A stretch of DNA of 64,000 nt from Tildeniella torsiva UHER 1998/13D (GCA_019358835.1 JAHHIH010000001.1:372001-436000), one strand, 5' to 3'; positions 25,601-34,583 are shown, counted from the stretch's first letter. Numbers and translations are program-made. Notes: a model not told the origin generated them from the letters alone.

Positions 25601-26092
25601 ATGTCAAAAACACCCTTAACCGAAGCCATTAACACCGCTGACTCCCAGGGGCGGTTCTTGAGCAGCGCTGAATTTCAGGTGGCTTTTGGCCGCTTTCGCC
25701 AGGCCGAAAACACCCTGGCGGCGGCTAAAACCCTAGCCAGCAAAGCCGATAGCCTAGCCCAAGGGGCCGCTGACGCGGTGTACAAAAAGTTCCCCTACAC
25801 CAACCAGTTGCAGGGGCCAAACTACGCCGCCGACGATCGCGGTAAAGCCAAATGCGTGCGCGATATTGGCTACTATCTGCGCATCATTAGCTATGGCCTG
25901 ATCGTCGGTGGCACGGGGCCTATCGATGAGTACCTGGTGGCGGGTCTAGCTGAAATCAACAGCACCTTTGAGCTGTCGCCCAGCTGGTACATTGAGGCTC
26001 TAAAGCACATCAAAGCCAACCACGGGCTTAGCGGCGACCCGGCGGTAGAAGTCAATACCTACATTGACTACGTGATTAACGCCCTCAGCTAG
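25601..26092 (+). CDS. cpcA: Phycocyanin alpha subunit, sulfur-depleted type
   Basis: A 163-residue phycobiliprotein alpha chain. The single cysteine (residue 85, [10 protein letters not shown]) binds the bilin. Positions that are Met or Cys in ordinary CpcA are changed here: RMVTYCLI reads [15 protein letters not shown] reads GPIDEYL, TQMQGPN reads NQLQGPN. Only the initiator Met remains. GAGG at about 25587 serves as ribosome-binding site. It lies 124 bp downstream of cpcB and is followed by a large terminator-like hairpin. Confidence 0.94.
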   Translation: MSKTPLTEAINTADSQGRFLSSAEFQVAFGRFRQAENTLAAAKTLASKADSLAQGAADAVYKKFPYTNQLQGPNYAADDRGKAKCVRDIGYYLRIISYGLIVGGTGPIDEYLVAGLAEINSTFELSPSWYIEALKHIKANHGLSGDPAVEVNTYIDYVINALS

Positions 26093-26162
26093 GGCGTCAA
26101 TCTGGGCAACAGGATCTCCTACCTAAACGCCCGGCAAACAACCAAATTTGAATGCGTCAATT

Positions 26163-26246
26163 AATCACTTGTGTAGCATGCTGACCCTGCCCGTGGTCTT
26201 GTAAGGAACGGCGGGCAAAGTCGGGGCTACGCAGGTGATTTTTTTT
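26163..26246 (+). terminator. Large structured terminator after cpcBA
   Basis: Arms AATCACTTGTGTAGC (26163-26177) and GCTACGCAGGTGATT (26226-26240) pair over 15 bp, with two G-U pairs, and run into eight T. An inner GCCCG/CGGGC hairpin fits inside. It separates cpcBA from the downstream permease gene. Confidence 0.75.
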
Positions 26247-26436
26247 GGCGTTGTTTTGTCTAGTCGGCAGGCAGGGAGACGTAGGAGCGATCGCTCCACC
26301 GCTGCATTTCGGGCCGAGAATGCCTAGAAGCACCAAAACTCAGCCAGCTCTAAATACGATTGAAATTGAACTGGGATTGTGGCATACTTTTTCATGGATA
26401 CATCGGTAATCCGGTAGGGTTTTAGGTGTATTTTTC

Positions 26437-27252
26437 GTGTTTAGCGCCGGTTTTCAGGTGGCCTTAGCATTAGACAATCTTTCGGCTCTTGGCTTGGAGG
26501 TTTCGCCCTGGGCGCTAGTGGCGTTGGCTGGGGTGTTTTTTCTCACCAGCGCTATCAGCATGGTTACCGGCAGCACCTCGCTAATTACGGTGCCTGTCCT
26601 GCTTCAGGTAGGGGTAGAGCCTCAAGTGGCGATCGCCACCAATATGGCCGCCCTTACCCTGATGAGCATCGGTGCCACCCTACCCTTTGTGGGTCAGAGC
26701 AAGCTCGACCTGCGCCGCGCCCCCTGGCTGATTGCCCTTACCCTGGTGGGTTCGGCCCTGGGGGCAATGCTGTTGCGGTGGCTACCCGATAGCGCTCTGT
26801 CACCCTTTATTGCCGCGTCGATGCTGGTGGTGGTGGGGGTATCGCTGCTGCTCGGTGACAAGGGCATCCGGCCCAGCATTCAAGCGTTGTCTCCCGTTTG
26901 GAGCGTGGTTGGGTACCTGTGCACCTTCTTTTTGGCCATCTATGGCGGGCTGTTTAGCGGTGGCTATGTCACCTTACTGACGGCGACCTTTGTGGGCTGC
27001 TTTGGCCATACCTTTGTGGCGGCGATCGCTACCAGCAAATTAGTCAATATCTTCTCTTCCCTAGTCGCCACCGTGATTTTTATTACCCTGGGCCTGGTCA
27101 ATTTTGGCCTCGGCTTGCTGCTAGGGGTGGCGATGTTCTTAGGCGCGTTTCTGGGGGGGCGGGTGGTGCTGCGCCTGCCCAACCGCTGGCTGCGCCGCAT
27201 CTATATGATCACCATCGTTGCCCTGGCCCTAAACCTTCTATTAAGACCATGA
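26437..27252 (+). CDS. TauE/SafE-family permease (sulfite exporter-like)
   Basis: A 271-residue protein (GTG start at 26437) with about eight membrane segments. The two TauE/SafE repeats are seen as AISMVTGSTSLITVPVLLQVG near residue 40 and FSGGYVTLLTATFVGCFG near 175. The family exports sulfite, sulfoacetate or related organosulfonates, sometimes taking them in. Its position after the sulfur-sparing phycocyanin operon fits a sulfur function. It overlaps the next gene by 4 bp (ATGA). Confidence 0.85.
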   Translation: MFSAGFQVALALDNLSALGLEVSPWALVALAGVFFLTSAISMVTGSTSLITVPVLLQVGVEPQVAIATNMAALTLMSIGATLPFVGQSKLDLRRAPWLIALTLVGSALGAMLLRWLPDSALSPFIAASMLVVVGVSLLLGDKGIRPSIQALSPVWSVVGYLCTFFLAIYGGLFSGGYVTLLTATFVGCFGHTFVAAIATSKLVNIFSSLVATVIFITLGLVNFGLGLLLGVAMFLGAFLGGRVVLRLPNRWLRRIYMITIVALALNLLLRP

Positions 27253-27719
27253 TTGAGATCAATATTCCCGGTTTTCGTCACCTACAGTTGGCCCATCTGG
27301 TGCTCGATTACAACGGTACCCTGGCCATCGATGGCCATCTCATTCCCCAGGTAGGCGAAAAACTGACCGAACTCTCCCATGATCTCAATATCCACGTGCT
27401 GACCGCCGACACCTTTGGGCTGGCCAAAATCGGGCTCGCCGGGCTCCCCCTCGATCTGACTATTGCCCCTTTAGAAGATCAGGCCGGAACCAAGCTGGCT
27501 TTTGTCAGCAACCTAGGCGCAGAACAGGTGGTCGCCATTGGCAATGGTCGCAACGATGGCCAAATGCTCAAAGCTGCCACCCTGGGCATTGCTCTAGTGC
27601 AGCAAGAAGGCGGCGCGGTAGAAACGCTGGTATCTGCCGATATTGTCTCCACCAGCATTCTCGATGCCCTCGATTTGCTCAGCCACCCAAAGCGACTGGT
27701 CGCCACCCTCAGGGCTTAG
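27249..27719 (+). CDS. HAD-superfamily hydrolase, soluble P-type ATPase-like
   Basis: A 156-residue protein. Motif I is DYNGT (VLDYNGTLAIDG, residues ~19-30), a variant of DxDGT with Asn at the second acidic position. The C-terminal AIGNGRNDGQMLKAATLGIAL matches the GDGxND motif of P-type ATPases. The transmembrane and nucleotide-binding insert are absent. The substrate is unknown; it is translationally coupled to the permease gene. Confidence 0.8.
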   Translation: MIEINIPGFRHLQLAHLVLDYNGTLAIDGHLIPQVGEKLTELSHDLNIHVLTADTFGLAKIGLAGLPLDLTIAPLEDQAGTKLAFVSNLGAEQVVAIGNGRNDGQMLKAATLGIALVQQEGGAVETLVSADIVSTSILDALDLLSHPKRLVATLRA

Positions 27720-27778
27720 GCCGCCCCGTCTAACAAAACCCCTTTAATGCAAACAGAGTTTAGTACGCAACTATAAGG

Positions 27779-28279
27779 ATGACTTCCTTGCAACTCACCA
27801 AGCCGGACATCAAGCTAGACACCCCAGCCGACACCGTCCCCCCGGCGGAAGACATGCCCAAGCCCACCAGATCTCTGCTGCGCCGACTGTGGGGCGGCAC
27901 CCTGGTAGTGGTGGGCTACCTACTCTCGCCCCTCTGCTGGTGGAATGATCTGGTGATCAACCTGCCCCTGGCCCTGGGCTTTGGCTACCTCTTCAGCCGT
28001 CCCTGGCCCGATGCCCTGGTGCCTATGACCGGCGTGGGCTACTGGTTGACCAATGTAGTGGGCTTTGTGCTGATGCAGCAGGGGGCCGTCACAGCGCTAC
28101 AAAAAGACGGGCAGGATTCTGGCGGCCAGTCGCTACGCAATGGGTTGATTACCTCTACGGTCTACACGGTGGCGATCGTGGTGCTGATTCAGTTTCACAT
28201 TTTAGAGATGCCCGACTTTCTCAACGGCGACTTGATGGCGATACTGGATGCGTGGCTGCCGGATTGGTTGATGGGGTAG
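27779..28279 (+). CDS. Hypothetical membrane protein
   Basis: A 166-residue protein with a proline-rich soluble N-terminus (~40 residues) and three or four membrane segments. A tryptophan-rich SPLCWWNDLVINLPLALGFG segment is likely the family signature. No function is recognised. It is close behind the HAD gene and probably in the same transcript. Confidence 0.65.
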   Translation: MTSLQLTKPDIKLDTPADTVPPAEDMPKPTRSLLRRLWGGTLVVVGYLLSPLCWWNDLVINLPLALGFGYLFSRPWPDALVPMTGVGYWLTNVVGFVLMQQGAVTALQKDGQDSGGQSLRNGLITSTVYTVAIVVLIQFHILEMPDFLNGDLMAILDAWLPDWLMG

Positions 28280-28324
28280 GGAGTGGGGAGCAGGGAAATT
28301 TTTGTAAGTCCTTTGGACTGGCTA

Positions 28325-28376
28325 CGCCTATGCGGAGCATCTCCGCAGGAGAAATGCTTAGTTTTTAGTTTTGAAT
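28325..28376. repeat. Dispersed repeat, paired with 47725-47775 in inverse orientation
   Basis: Contains GCGGAGCATCTCCGCAGGAG followed by AAATGCTTAGTTTTTAG. The complement, with very few changes, recurs at 47725-47775 upstream of metY. Confidence 0.75.
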
Positions 28377-28431
28377 GACTGCTGTACAACCAAAATTCAA
28401 AACCTACCCCAATCCATCGACGCTCCGCCCC

Positions 28432-29097
28432 ATGACCCAACCTTCATCCACCCCCTACTCCCTACCCCTCGCACCCTGGGGCCTGATACTCTCCCTCACC
28501 GCCCTTATCGCCCTCATTGCCCTGGGTCTTTTGGTCGCCGCCTACCCAACTCTGCCTGCCTGGGATGCGGCTTTTTTGCTGCGCCTGCATCGCTATGCCA
28601 CCCCAGAACTAAACCGGGGCGTAGCGATCGCCACCGACCTAGGCACCTACTGGGGAGTGATGCCCGCCAGCGTGGGGCTGATTGCCCTGGCCCTGGTGCG
28701 GCGACGCTGGCCAGTGGCGGCCTATCTAACCCTGGTGACAGGGGGCAGTGCGGCGCTGAATCTCAGCACTAAGTTGATTTGGCACCGAGTGCGCCCTGCG
28801 CTATGGGAGGGCATGCCACTCCACGACGACTTTAGCTTCCCGAGTGGCCACGCCACCTACTCAATGACCTTTGTGATAGCTCTGGTGCTGCTCAATTGGG
28901 ACAGCCCCAGACGGCCCTGGCTGATTGGCTTAGGGAGTCTGTTTGTGCTCTGTATTGGTGTTAGCCGAGTGTACCTGGGGGTGCATTTCCCGAGCGATAT
29001 TTTTGGGGGCTGGCTGCTGGCGATCGCCTGGGCGGTGGGCCTGCACCAGGCCATGTTTCGCTGGTTGCCTTTGGTGCGATCGCGACCATTGAGATAA
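28432..29097 (+). CDS. PAP2-family phosphatase
   Basis: A 221-residue membrane phosphatase from ATG 28432 (the upstream ATG at 28375 runs through a dispersed repeat and is less likely). The three PAP2 motifs are present: KLIWHRVRP, SFPSGHATYS, and SRVYLGVHFPSDIFGG. About six membrane segments. Substrate candidates are phosphatidate, undecaprenyl pyrophosphate or similar lipid phosphates. Confidence 0.88.
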   Translation: MTQPSSTPYSLPLAPWGLILSLTALIALIALGLLVAAYPTLPAWDAAFLLRLHRYATPELNRGVAIATDLGTYWGVMPASVGLIALALVRRRWPVAAYLTLVTGGSAALNLSTKLIWHRVRPALWEGMPLHDDFSFPSGHATYSMTFVIALVLLNWDSPRRPWLIGLGSLFVLCIGVSRVYLGVHFPSDIFGGWLLAIAWAVGLHQAMFRWLPLVRSRPLR

Positions 29098-29162
29098 GTA
29101 GATGGGTAGGGCGTAGGGAGTGGGGAACCAACAACCCAACCCAACCCTTCACCCCTCACCCC

Positions 29163-29363
29163 CTACCCCTCCACACCCCTCGCCCGCCACGCCAAAAACG
29201 ACTCCAGCGTCGGAAAGTAGCGAATCACCTCATCCAAACCCAGCGGTCTACCCGATCGATAGCCATCCCAGTAGGCCGAGTCGGTGCTGCGGGGCAGTAG
29301 ACCGGCATCGCGATCGCGGCACCCCCGCTGAAACCATTCCTCTCGTCTAGATCTAGTTCCCAT
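29163..29363 (-). CDS. Small hypothetical protein with LysR-type promoter
   Basis: A 66-residue soluble protein, rich in Arg and Trp (SRREEWFQRG, SAYWDGYRSG, FLAWRARG). ATG 29363 is preceded by a strong GGAGG, and the mapped promoter copy at 29429-29457 excludes the longer start at 29447. It shares that promoter type with two CadD-family genes, so it should belong to the same response. Function unknown. Confidence 0.65.
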   Translation of the reverse strand: MGTRSRREEWFQRGCRDRDAGLLPRSTDSAYWDGYRSGRPLGLDEVIRYFPTLESFLAWRARGVEG

Positions 29364-29428
29364 TGCAACCTCCAAAACGGCGCCAGCGGTGAAGCATTGC
29401 TGACAAAGGGGTTTAACCCTATGAATTG

Positions 29429-29485
29429 ATCTTACGAAGAGGTTCAAATAAGAGCAAATAGTCTTCTTTGTCGAATGAATAGATT
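29429..29485 (-). promoter_or_regulatory. Regulon promoter copy C
   Basis: Minus-strand -35 TTGCTC (29452-29457), 17-bp spacer, -10 TAAGAT (29429-29434). Upstream lies the block shared with the copies at 30243 and 38603. Confidence 0.65.
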
Positions 29486-29534
29486 TTGATGATGATGGCT
29501 GGGTGAAGGGGTGAAGGGACAGCCGGTGGGGACA

Positions 29535-30212
29535 TTAGAGACTAGGGGCGAGGGCGTAGAGCAGTTGATGGCTGCCGTTTTCGAGCACAATCGAAGAACC
29601 CAGCCAGATCAGCACAAAGGGGAAGGCGCGGCGCACGTAGCGGCTCATGATCACCGCCGTCATGGGCTGGCGGTTGAGGCTGTAGGAGACAAACAGCCAC
29701 AGGCCAATGGCGGCGTAGCACACCGCCAAAATAATGCTCAGGCGCGGCAAAGTGCTGCTGGCAAATAGAGGAATGTAAATGGCAATGTTGTTGCCGCCGT
29801 TGGCCAGGGTCACTGCCGACACGCGGTAGGTTTGGGGGTCGCGCAGGGTGTGCCACAGCGATGTGCGGCGCACCTGGCGGTAGTGGGGGTGGCTGGGGTT
29901 CGCCACCGATATATCCACCGTCTCGTCTTCTTCGATGGTTTGGCGGCTGAGCAGGGCGTTGACGCCAATGGCAATGGGCAAAAAGCCCAGTAGGCCAATC
30001 CAAATGTGGGGAATCATTAGCCCGGCGAAGTAGCCGACGAGACTGATGCCGACTAAGCATGTAAACCCTACAAACTCACCTACGACGATATGGCGGGGCC
30101 GAAAGGTGCGGTTGGTCTTGCTGAAGAACATTGTCAAATAAATGTTGTCGTCGAAGGTGGTGGCTGTAGCGGTGGCCACCCCGAGCATGACGGTTGGTAC
30201 AATCCAATCCAT
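29535..30212 (-). CDS. CadD-family (cadmium resistance-type) membrane transporter
   Basis: A 225-residue membrane protein with about six segments. The N-terminal TATTFDDNIYLTMFFSKT and mid-protein TLANGGNNIAIYIP motifs are the two conserved acidic/asparagine signatures of the CadD family. A charged loop at ~95-125 separates two halves. It is one of three paralogues in the window and is transcribed from the shared promoter at 30243-30300. The transported ion is unknown. Confidence 0.82.
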   Translation of the reverse strand: MDWIVPTVMLGVATATATTFDDNIYLTMFFSKTNRTFRPRHIVVGEFVGFTCLVGISLVGYFAGLMIPHIWIGLLGFLPIAIGVNALLSRQTIEEDETVDISVANPSHPHYRQVRRTSLWHTLRDPQTYRVSAVTLANGGNNIAIYIPLFASSTLPRLSIILAVCYAAIGLWLFVSYSLNRQPMTAVIMSRYVRRAFPFVLIWLGSSIVLENGSHQLLYALAPSL

Positions 30213-30242
30213 TGGGTATACCCCTTAAGGAAGAGCACCCTC

Positions 30243-30300
30243 AATTTACGGGGAGTAAAAAATAAGAGCAAACGCTCTTTTTTGTGGAAACGATAAATTG
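30243..30300 (-). promoter_or_regulatory. Regulon promoter copy B
   Basis: Minus-strand -35 TTGCTC (30266-30271), 17-bp spacer, -10 TAAATT (30243-30248). The upstream block holds a near-palindrome ATAAAT-N3-AGTTAT (about 30283-30297) resembling LysR binding sites. Confidence 0.7.
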
Positions 30301-30509
30301 CAGTTATGGATGCAGTGCAAAGGCTAAAAGCCTTATCTAGCAACTGTTCTATCACAGTGGTTTAGACGGTTGACAGTACCCAAATGGGTTATTTTTGAAG
30401 GGAAAATCGGCAGCTTTTAGAGTGTTATATAGCTACTTTGTAATACGTAGAAGCTGACCTGAAAGGGCCATCTAGAGGATTAAGGGACTACCGGTCAACG
30501 CTAGCAATC

Positions 30510-30585
30510 CCTCTAAATCCCCCTTAAAAAGGGGGACTTTGAATCAGACTCAAACCCCCCTTTTTAAGGGGGCAGGGGGATCCTC
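30510..30585. repeat. CCCCCTTAAAAAGGGGG-type dispersed inverted repeats
   Basis: CCCCCTTAAAAAGGGGG at about 30519-30535 and CCCCCCTTTTTAAGGGGG at about 30555-30572 form palindromes of a family common in cyanobacterial intergenic DNA. The remaining 30301-30664 holds no gene I can support. Confidence 0.7.
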
Positions 30586-30664
30586 AAACTGTTGCATACG
30601 CCCGCTCTTAACCGTTGAACCACCGGAAATGAGAACTGTTCATCAGCATAAAGCCGCACCACGG

Positions 30665-30991
30665 TTAGGCAGCCTCGTTTTCACGAATGGCCGCCTCAAT
30701 TTCAGACTGATAGATGTCGGTGTAGTGCCAGGCATTGGCTAAGTCAATGGCGGTGAGCTGTGGGTAGGCTTCCAAAATTTTGGCGTCGGTGGCCCCCAGG
30801 CGACGATACTGCACCAGATCCCAAACGGGAATGCGGGTACCGGCAACACAGGCATCGCCGCCGACAATGCCGGGTGTTTTTTCAATGCCGGGCCAGGTGT
30901 TGCTGAGGCTTTGCACTAAAAGCTGCACCGCCTCGGCTTTTTCGGCGGGGGTTAGGGCGAGAAGATGGGCTTGCAGTTCTTGGAGGGTCAT
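30665..30991 (-). CDS. DUF433-domain protein
   Basis: A 108-residue protein from ATG 30991. The C-terminal DUF433 domain is diagnostic: GIVGGDACVAGTRIPVWDLVQ, then a short helix-turn-helix. DUF433 proteins commonly act as antitoxins or DNA-binding partners of PIN-like DUF5615 toxins. No toxin gene is adjacent to this copy. Confidence 0.8.
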   Translation of the reverse strand: MTLQELQAHLLALTPAEKAEAVQLLVQSLSNTWPGIEKTPGIVGGDACVAGTRIPVWDLVQYRRLGATDAKILEAYPQLTAIDLANAWHYTDIYQSEIEAAIRENEAA

Positions 30992-31125
30992 CGCTTGGGC
31001 TTGATCGCTCAATGGGCGCAAGTGCTCTACGGGCAACGGTTATGTGTCTACGATAGCTTTGCGGTAGGCAAATCGCACTCATATTGCCTTGTCAACGGCA
31101 ACGGCGGCAACCAAGACTGACTGAA

Positions 31126-31653
31126 TCAGCTTGCTAGCAATAACTCGTTTAGCTTGCTCTTTAGACTTGGGGATGCCATGAGTGGATTATAAATTTCACC
31201 TTCATAGGGCAGCCAAACATAGCCAGGGCTGAATGGCCGATAAGCTGAAGATAACTTTATCTCTTGTCCAACTTCTGCGGCTAACACTAAACCTGGAATG
31301 GACAACTTAGACGAATCTTCCAGTAACTCACTATAAGTTCTAAATTCATCGACTTCGACTCCAACTAGGGCATAACGGAATGCAGGTGCAGAGCGCAGAT
31401 GTTGGTAAAATAGAATTCCTGACTCTGTCATTAAATAGGCACTTTTAGGAGACTCAATGCCGATTTCACTGAGATTTTTGGGGTAGACTCGGCACCACCA
31501 GTTTTCGTCAATATCTTGAAAAGTATCTGTTTGGCATTGACATTGGCAACCGTTTGAGAGTGTCCAAGTCATCCCCTCAAAGTATTGGGCAAACAGCTTT
31601 GCCTGGGTTTCGTCGGAACCGCATTCTGCCGAAAGACTAAATATCCATGCCAT
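31126..31653 (-). CDS. Hypothetical protein, possible immunity partner
   Basis: A 175-residue soluble acidic protein from ATG 31653 (GGAG upstream). It has a CQCQC cluster (NGCQCQCQTDTF, about residue 37) and is Trp/Tyr-rich. No domain is recognised. It is 30 bp downstream of the Tse2-like gene on the same strand; gene order and acidity fit an immunity or antitoxin protein, which is inference. Confidence 0.5.
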   Translation of the reverse strand: MAWIFSLSAECGSDETQAKLFAQYFEGMTWTLSNGCQCQCQTDTFQDIDENWWCRVYPKNLSEIGIESPKSAYLMTESGILFYQHLRSAPAFRYALVGVEVDEFRTYSELLEDSSKLSIPGLVLAAEVGQEIKLSSAYRPFSPGYVWLPYEGEIYNPLMASPSLKSKLNELLLAS

Positions 31654-31682
31654 AGGAATAGGCTCCAAGTGTAGGCGTCAAA

Positions 31683-32129
31683 CTATTCAACTCTTTCCCA
31701 GTCGTTTTGAGTACTTGCCAATGCTGCCTCATATTTCTCTAAAAGCATTGTAGCGCTTGGCAAAATGCTGACGTGGGTGGGGCTATCTTGAACTGCCTCT
31801 AGTGCGGCAGTAAGCTTGCTGTCATCAATCTGCCACAGGGGATCTCGGCCTGTACCGCCAAAGGCAGAGGGTTTGCGAAAGGGAGGTAAACCCTCAATAG
31901 AGAGTGAAACCGACATTCCTTTGGTGTTTTTGATGGCAACAGCTACTGTTTCGCCTTTATACTTGCGTTCGGCTTTAGGTCTTAAGTAGCCTTGTACATC
32001 AAGAAATCCAGCAGACATCTGTTCAATATCGATGTCAACATTGGGCCTAACTCCTAACAACCGGGCACTTCGTCCGATTTTAGGTTTACCGTTTTGATCA
32101 GCCATGCCACGATAGAAGAGTTTTGCCAT
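31683..32129 (-). CDS. Hypothetical protein resembling Tse2-like toxins
   Basis: A 148-residue protein. Segments KLFYRGMADQNGKPKIG, TKGMSVSLSIEGLPPFRKP and GRDPLWQID, and the C-terminal LEKYEAALASTQNDWERV, follow the pattern I recall for a family of small Tse2/ADP-ribosyltransferase-like proteins. That recollection is unsearched. The N-terminal FYRG could be the NAD-binding arginine region. Confidence 0.45.
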   Translation of the reverse strand: MAKLFYRGMADQNGKPKIGRSARLLGVRPNVDIDIEQMSAGFLDVQGYLRPKAERKYKGETVAVAIKNTKGMSVSLSIEGLPPFRKPSAFGGTGRDPLWQIDDSKLTAALEAVQDSPTHVSILPSATMLLEKYEAALASTQNDWERVE

Positions 32130-32244
32130 CCACCAATATCCATGTTAATCCAGGCCTGTATGCTCATAATATCATTAAGGCTTTAGCACTATAATGGTGA
32201 AGTTTTATGGCCGCAGATGATCTTGGACTTAGAACCAACGAATT

Positions 32245-33567
32245 TCAACTGTCCTCCACATTTGAGTTGTCAGAGATTGACTTATCGATATTCCAAAATT
32301 TAGGATAAAAGACAGTTATTGGATTCCCTCGATGCTCGGGATCTTCAATCGCTTTTCTAGCCTGAGTCGCAATCTCAGCTTGGTATGTTTGAATTTTAGG
32401 AACGAAAGAGTATATATCAGTGTTGTCAATAACTATGCAGCGGCTCTGACTCACATCAAATGGGATTGGGTCAGCTTTTCTAATAATGTGAACAACAGGC
32501 ATTCTGCAAGCATGACGAAGAGCCATTTCATAGAAAACGTTGGGATTAAGAAATGATAAATCAATAATTACCAACCTTGAACTCTTAACGTGTTCTATAA
32601 TCTGTGCAGTGATCAATCCTTGCTGTCCAATTTTGTCAGCTCGAACAACTCTTAAATTCAGTTCAGAAACTGCTGGCTCCACTAAAGAACTGAGGAATAA
32701 GTCAGAGTGTTTTCTTTCTTCACTGTCCTCTGTCCCGATAGGAGTGATATAAAAACAGATGCTATCCCAAACAGAAGTAGTCAATTGGGTTCTAGCATTA
32801 GGAGATTCAGGATCGATTCTTTGAATAACAACGGGTTGAGCATTTCGTTCAGTATATTTACTTGGAAGTTCTTCAAGAGCCTGTTCTATTTGAATGAGGG
32901 TTTCTGCTCCTCCAATAGTGCGAAGAAGATTCAAATCTTTAACATTGACAATAAAGAAGTCAATACATTCCTTAAAGTCATCAATTCGCTCTTGACTTTC
33001 TCTGAGGAAATCTCGCATAACTTCCTGTGCTGCAAGCCGCTTCCCAGCATATTCGTCATATAACTTCTTGAAGGGAGGAATTTTAGAAATAGCAAGATCG
33101 AATTTTGCTTGCAGTATCTCACGCGGAGATTTGGCTTCATCAAATATAGTCAACCCTTCTGGAGTTAATTCGAGATGCTCAGCACTGTAGGAACCTTTTG
33201 TTATTCCATATTTACCTGAATTGGTGATCATTTGTCGAGTAGCGCTACTAGTTGGAGAGCGTCCTATCTTCTCCAATAGTGTTAAGCGACGGATTTTAGC
33301 CCCTGCATGTTCATAAATGGCAGTTCCAATTTCTAGCGCGTCTGAGAATGAGCTGGCAGGATATGTTCGTGGTGTTCTCGATCGTCTTCTATCTCTGGAA
33401 GAACCCTCTGGACTTTCCTCATCCTCCAAATCTATTTCATCCTCTAAGCCATCTTCTTCTTCTAAATCTTCATTATTAGAAGTTTGAATAGAACCGTTAT
33501 TCGTTGCTTCTACAGATTTATCTGTAGAAGCAGGCTCTTCTTTCCAGAGATCATCAGATATAGTCAT
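32245..33567 (-). CDS. Effector-like protein with nucleoside-deoxyribosyltransferase/TIR-like C-terminal domain
   Basis: 440 residues. The N-terminus is acidic and disordered (~20-60), then a winged-helix-like region (~65-225), then a C-terminal domain of ~150 residues. That domain runs from CFYITPIGTEDSEERKHSDL through SRLVIIDLSFLNPNVFYEMA (conserved Glu) to PFDVSQSRCIVIDNTDIYSF. This architecture belongs to the TIR/SLOG/NDT-like group of nucleotide-acting enzymes often found as effectors in bacterial conflict systems. It is transcribed with the membrane-macro gene upstream. AT-rich base use sets this patch apart from neighbours. Confidence 0.65.
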   Translation of the reverse strand: MTISDDLWKEEPASTDKSVEATNNGSIQTSNNEDLEEEDGLEDEIDLEDEESPEGSSRDRRRSRTPRTYPASSFSDALEIGTAIYEHAGAKIRRLTLLEKIGRSPTSSATRQMITNSGKYGITKGSYSAEHLELTPEGLTIFDEAKSPREILQAKFDLAISKIPPFKKLYDEYAGKRLAAQEVMRDFLRESQERIDDFKECIDFFIVNVKDLNLLRTIGGAETLIQIEQALEELPSKYTERNAQPVVIQRIDPESPNARTQLTTSVWDSICFYITPIGTEDSEERKHSDLFLSSLVEPAVSELNLRVVRADKIGQQGLITAQIIEHVKSSRLVIIDLSFLNPNVFYEMALRHACRMPVVHIIRKADPIPFDVSQSRCIVIDNTDIYSFVPKIQTYQAEIATQARKAIEDPEHRGNPITVFYPKFWNIDKSISDNSNVEDS

Positions 33568-33621
33568 TATATGTTTACCGAAGGTTACACAAAACAGTTT
33601 AGAGCCAGGAAAAAATAAGGT

Positions 33622-34497
33622 CTAAGCCTTCCAAAGTCTTTGAAAATTTCGCAAATCAATTGCTTCCATGTACTTGGGATGGAGAATGATCCTAATTTCT
33701 TCAGTAGTTATGTTTCCGGATTCTTCAATTGCGTTAGCAATTGCTAATAGATTCAGTTCAAGAATCTGGCTGGCACTCAATCTAATCCCTGTCACGCCAC
33801 TTCCGATCAAGGGGACATTAATTGAGTTTCCGCGTGAATGAATTCGCGCATTCTGCCACAGCAAATCTAAGGCATTCCACATCTTTAAAGTGTTGCAATT
33901 ATCATTAGGAATGCATCCTTTTAATTCAGTTTCAGTAAGTGCGAATAAAATATAAGTTTCCCCGTTTAGGTCTAAGGGAACACTAGTTCCTAAGGGATAA
34001 TACTTATCCTTTCTTTGAAGAGCACTTCTGTACACTTCTTGATGTGGCTCATTCTTAAGAACAAGAGATAAATTCTTTTCGTAAGCATCGAAGCCTTTTG
34101 AACCTTCTTCACTCCTTACAAAAAGTTGAATGACTTTATGCTGTAAGCTTGTAGGCACTACATCTACCTCAAAGAAGTATCTGCTTACTGGAATAACTTT
34201 GAGCCCATTGATTGCGAATAGATCACCAAATGCAATTTTTATTATTGAATTGCCGTATTGAATGATCAAGTCTTTGGGGACTGCACTTCTATACAAGCCA
34301 ATTAGAGTGCTGGCGAACAGTAAGGTAGAGAATTTCAGATCTCCTGAAAAGTATCCTCCTACTTCTGGAAGCATGCCAATAAGAGGCTCTAAAATTGCCC
34401 AGATAGTTGCATACGCAATAAAAATACCTACCAAAGCTCTTAGTGGTTTTTGTCTCACCCCCAAAGTGACTCTATACAAAAGTCCATACTTAGTCAT
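33622..34497 (-). CDS. Two-helix membrane protein with macro-like domain
   Basis: 291 residues. Two membrane segments lie near the N-terminus (about 18-38 and 50-75). A cytosolic domain ends with VPLIGSGVTGIRLSASQILE, a glycine-rich loop like the ADP-ribose-binding loop of macro domains, then EEIRIILHPKY. This matches the DUF6430-type TM-macro proteins known from defence islands. It precedes the deoxyribosyltransferase-like gene by 54 bp, suggesting a sensor/effector pair. Confidence 0.6.
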   Translation of the reverse strand: MTKYGLLYRVTLGVRQKPLRALVGIFIAYATIWAILEPLIGMLPEVGGYFSGDLKFSTLLFASTLIGLYRSAVPKDLIIQYGNSIIKIAFGDLFAINGLKVIPVSRYFFEVDVVPTSLQHKVIQLFVRSEEGSKGFDAYEKNLSLVLKNEPHQEVYRSALQRKDKYYPLGTSVPLDLNGETYILFALTETELKGCIPNDNCNTLKMWNALDLLWQNARIHSRGNSINVPLIGSGVTGIRLSASQILELNLLAIANAIEESGNITTEEIRIILHPKYMEAIDLRNFQRLWKA

Positions 34498-34583
34498 TGC
34501 TATTGCACTTCGATACTAAGAGATGCTTCGCTCACCACTACCGAGCAGATGAGCCACGAATAATTTGCATAATAGCTCTCTCA

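Noticed and set aside
26163..26246. Possible riboswitch (for example SAM-type) between cpcA and the TauE gene
   Set aside because: The structure is a simple nested hairpin with a T-run; no known riboswitch core is visible.
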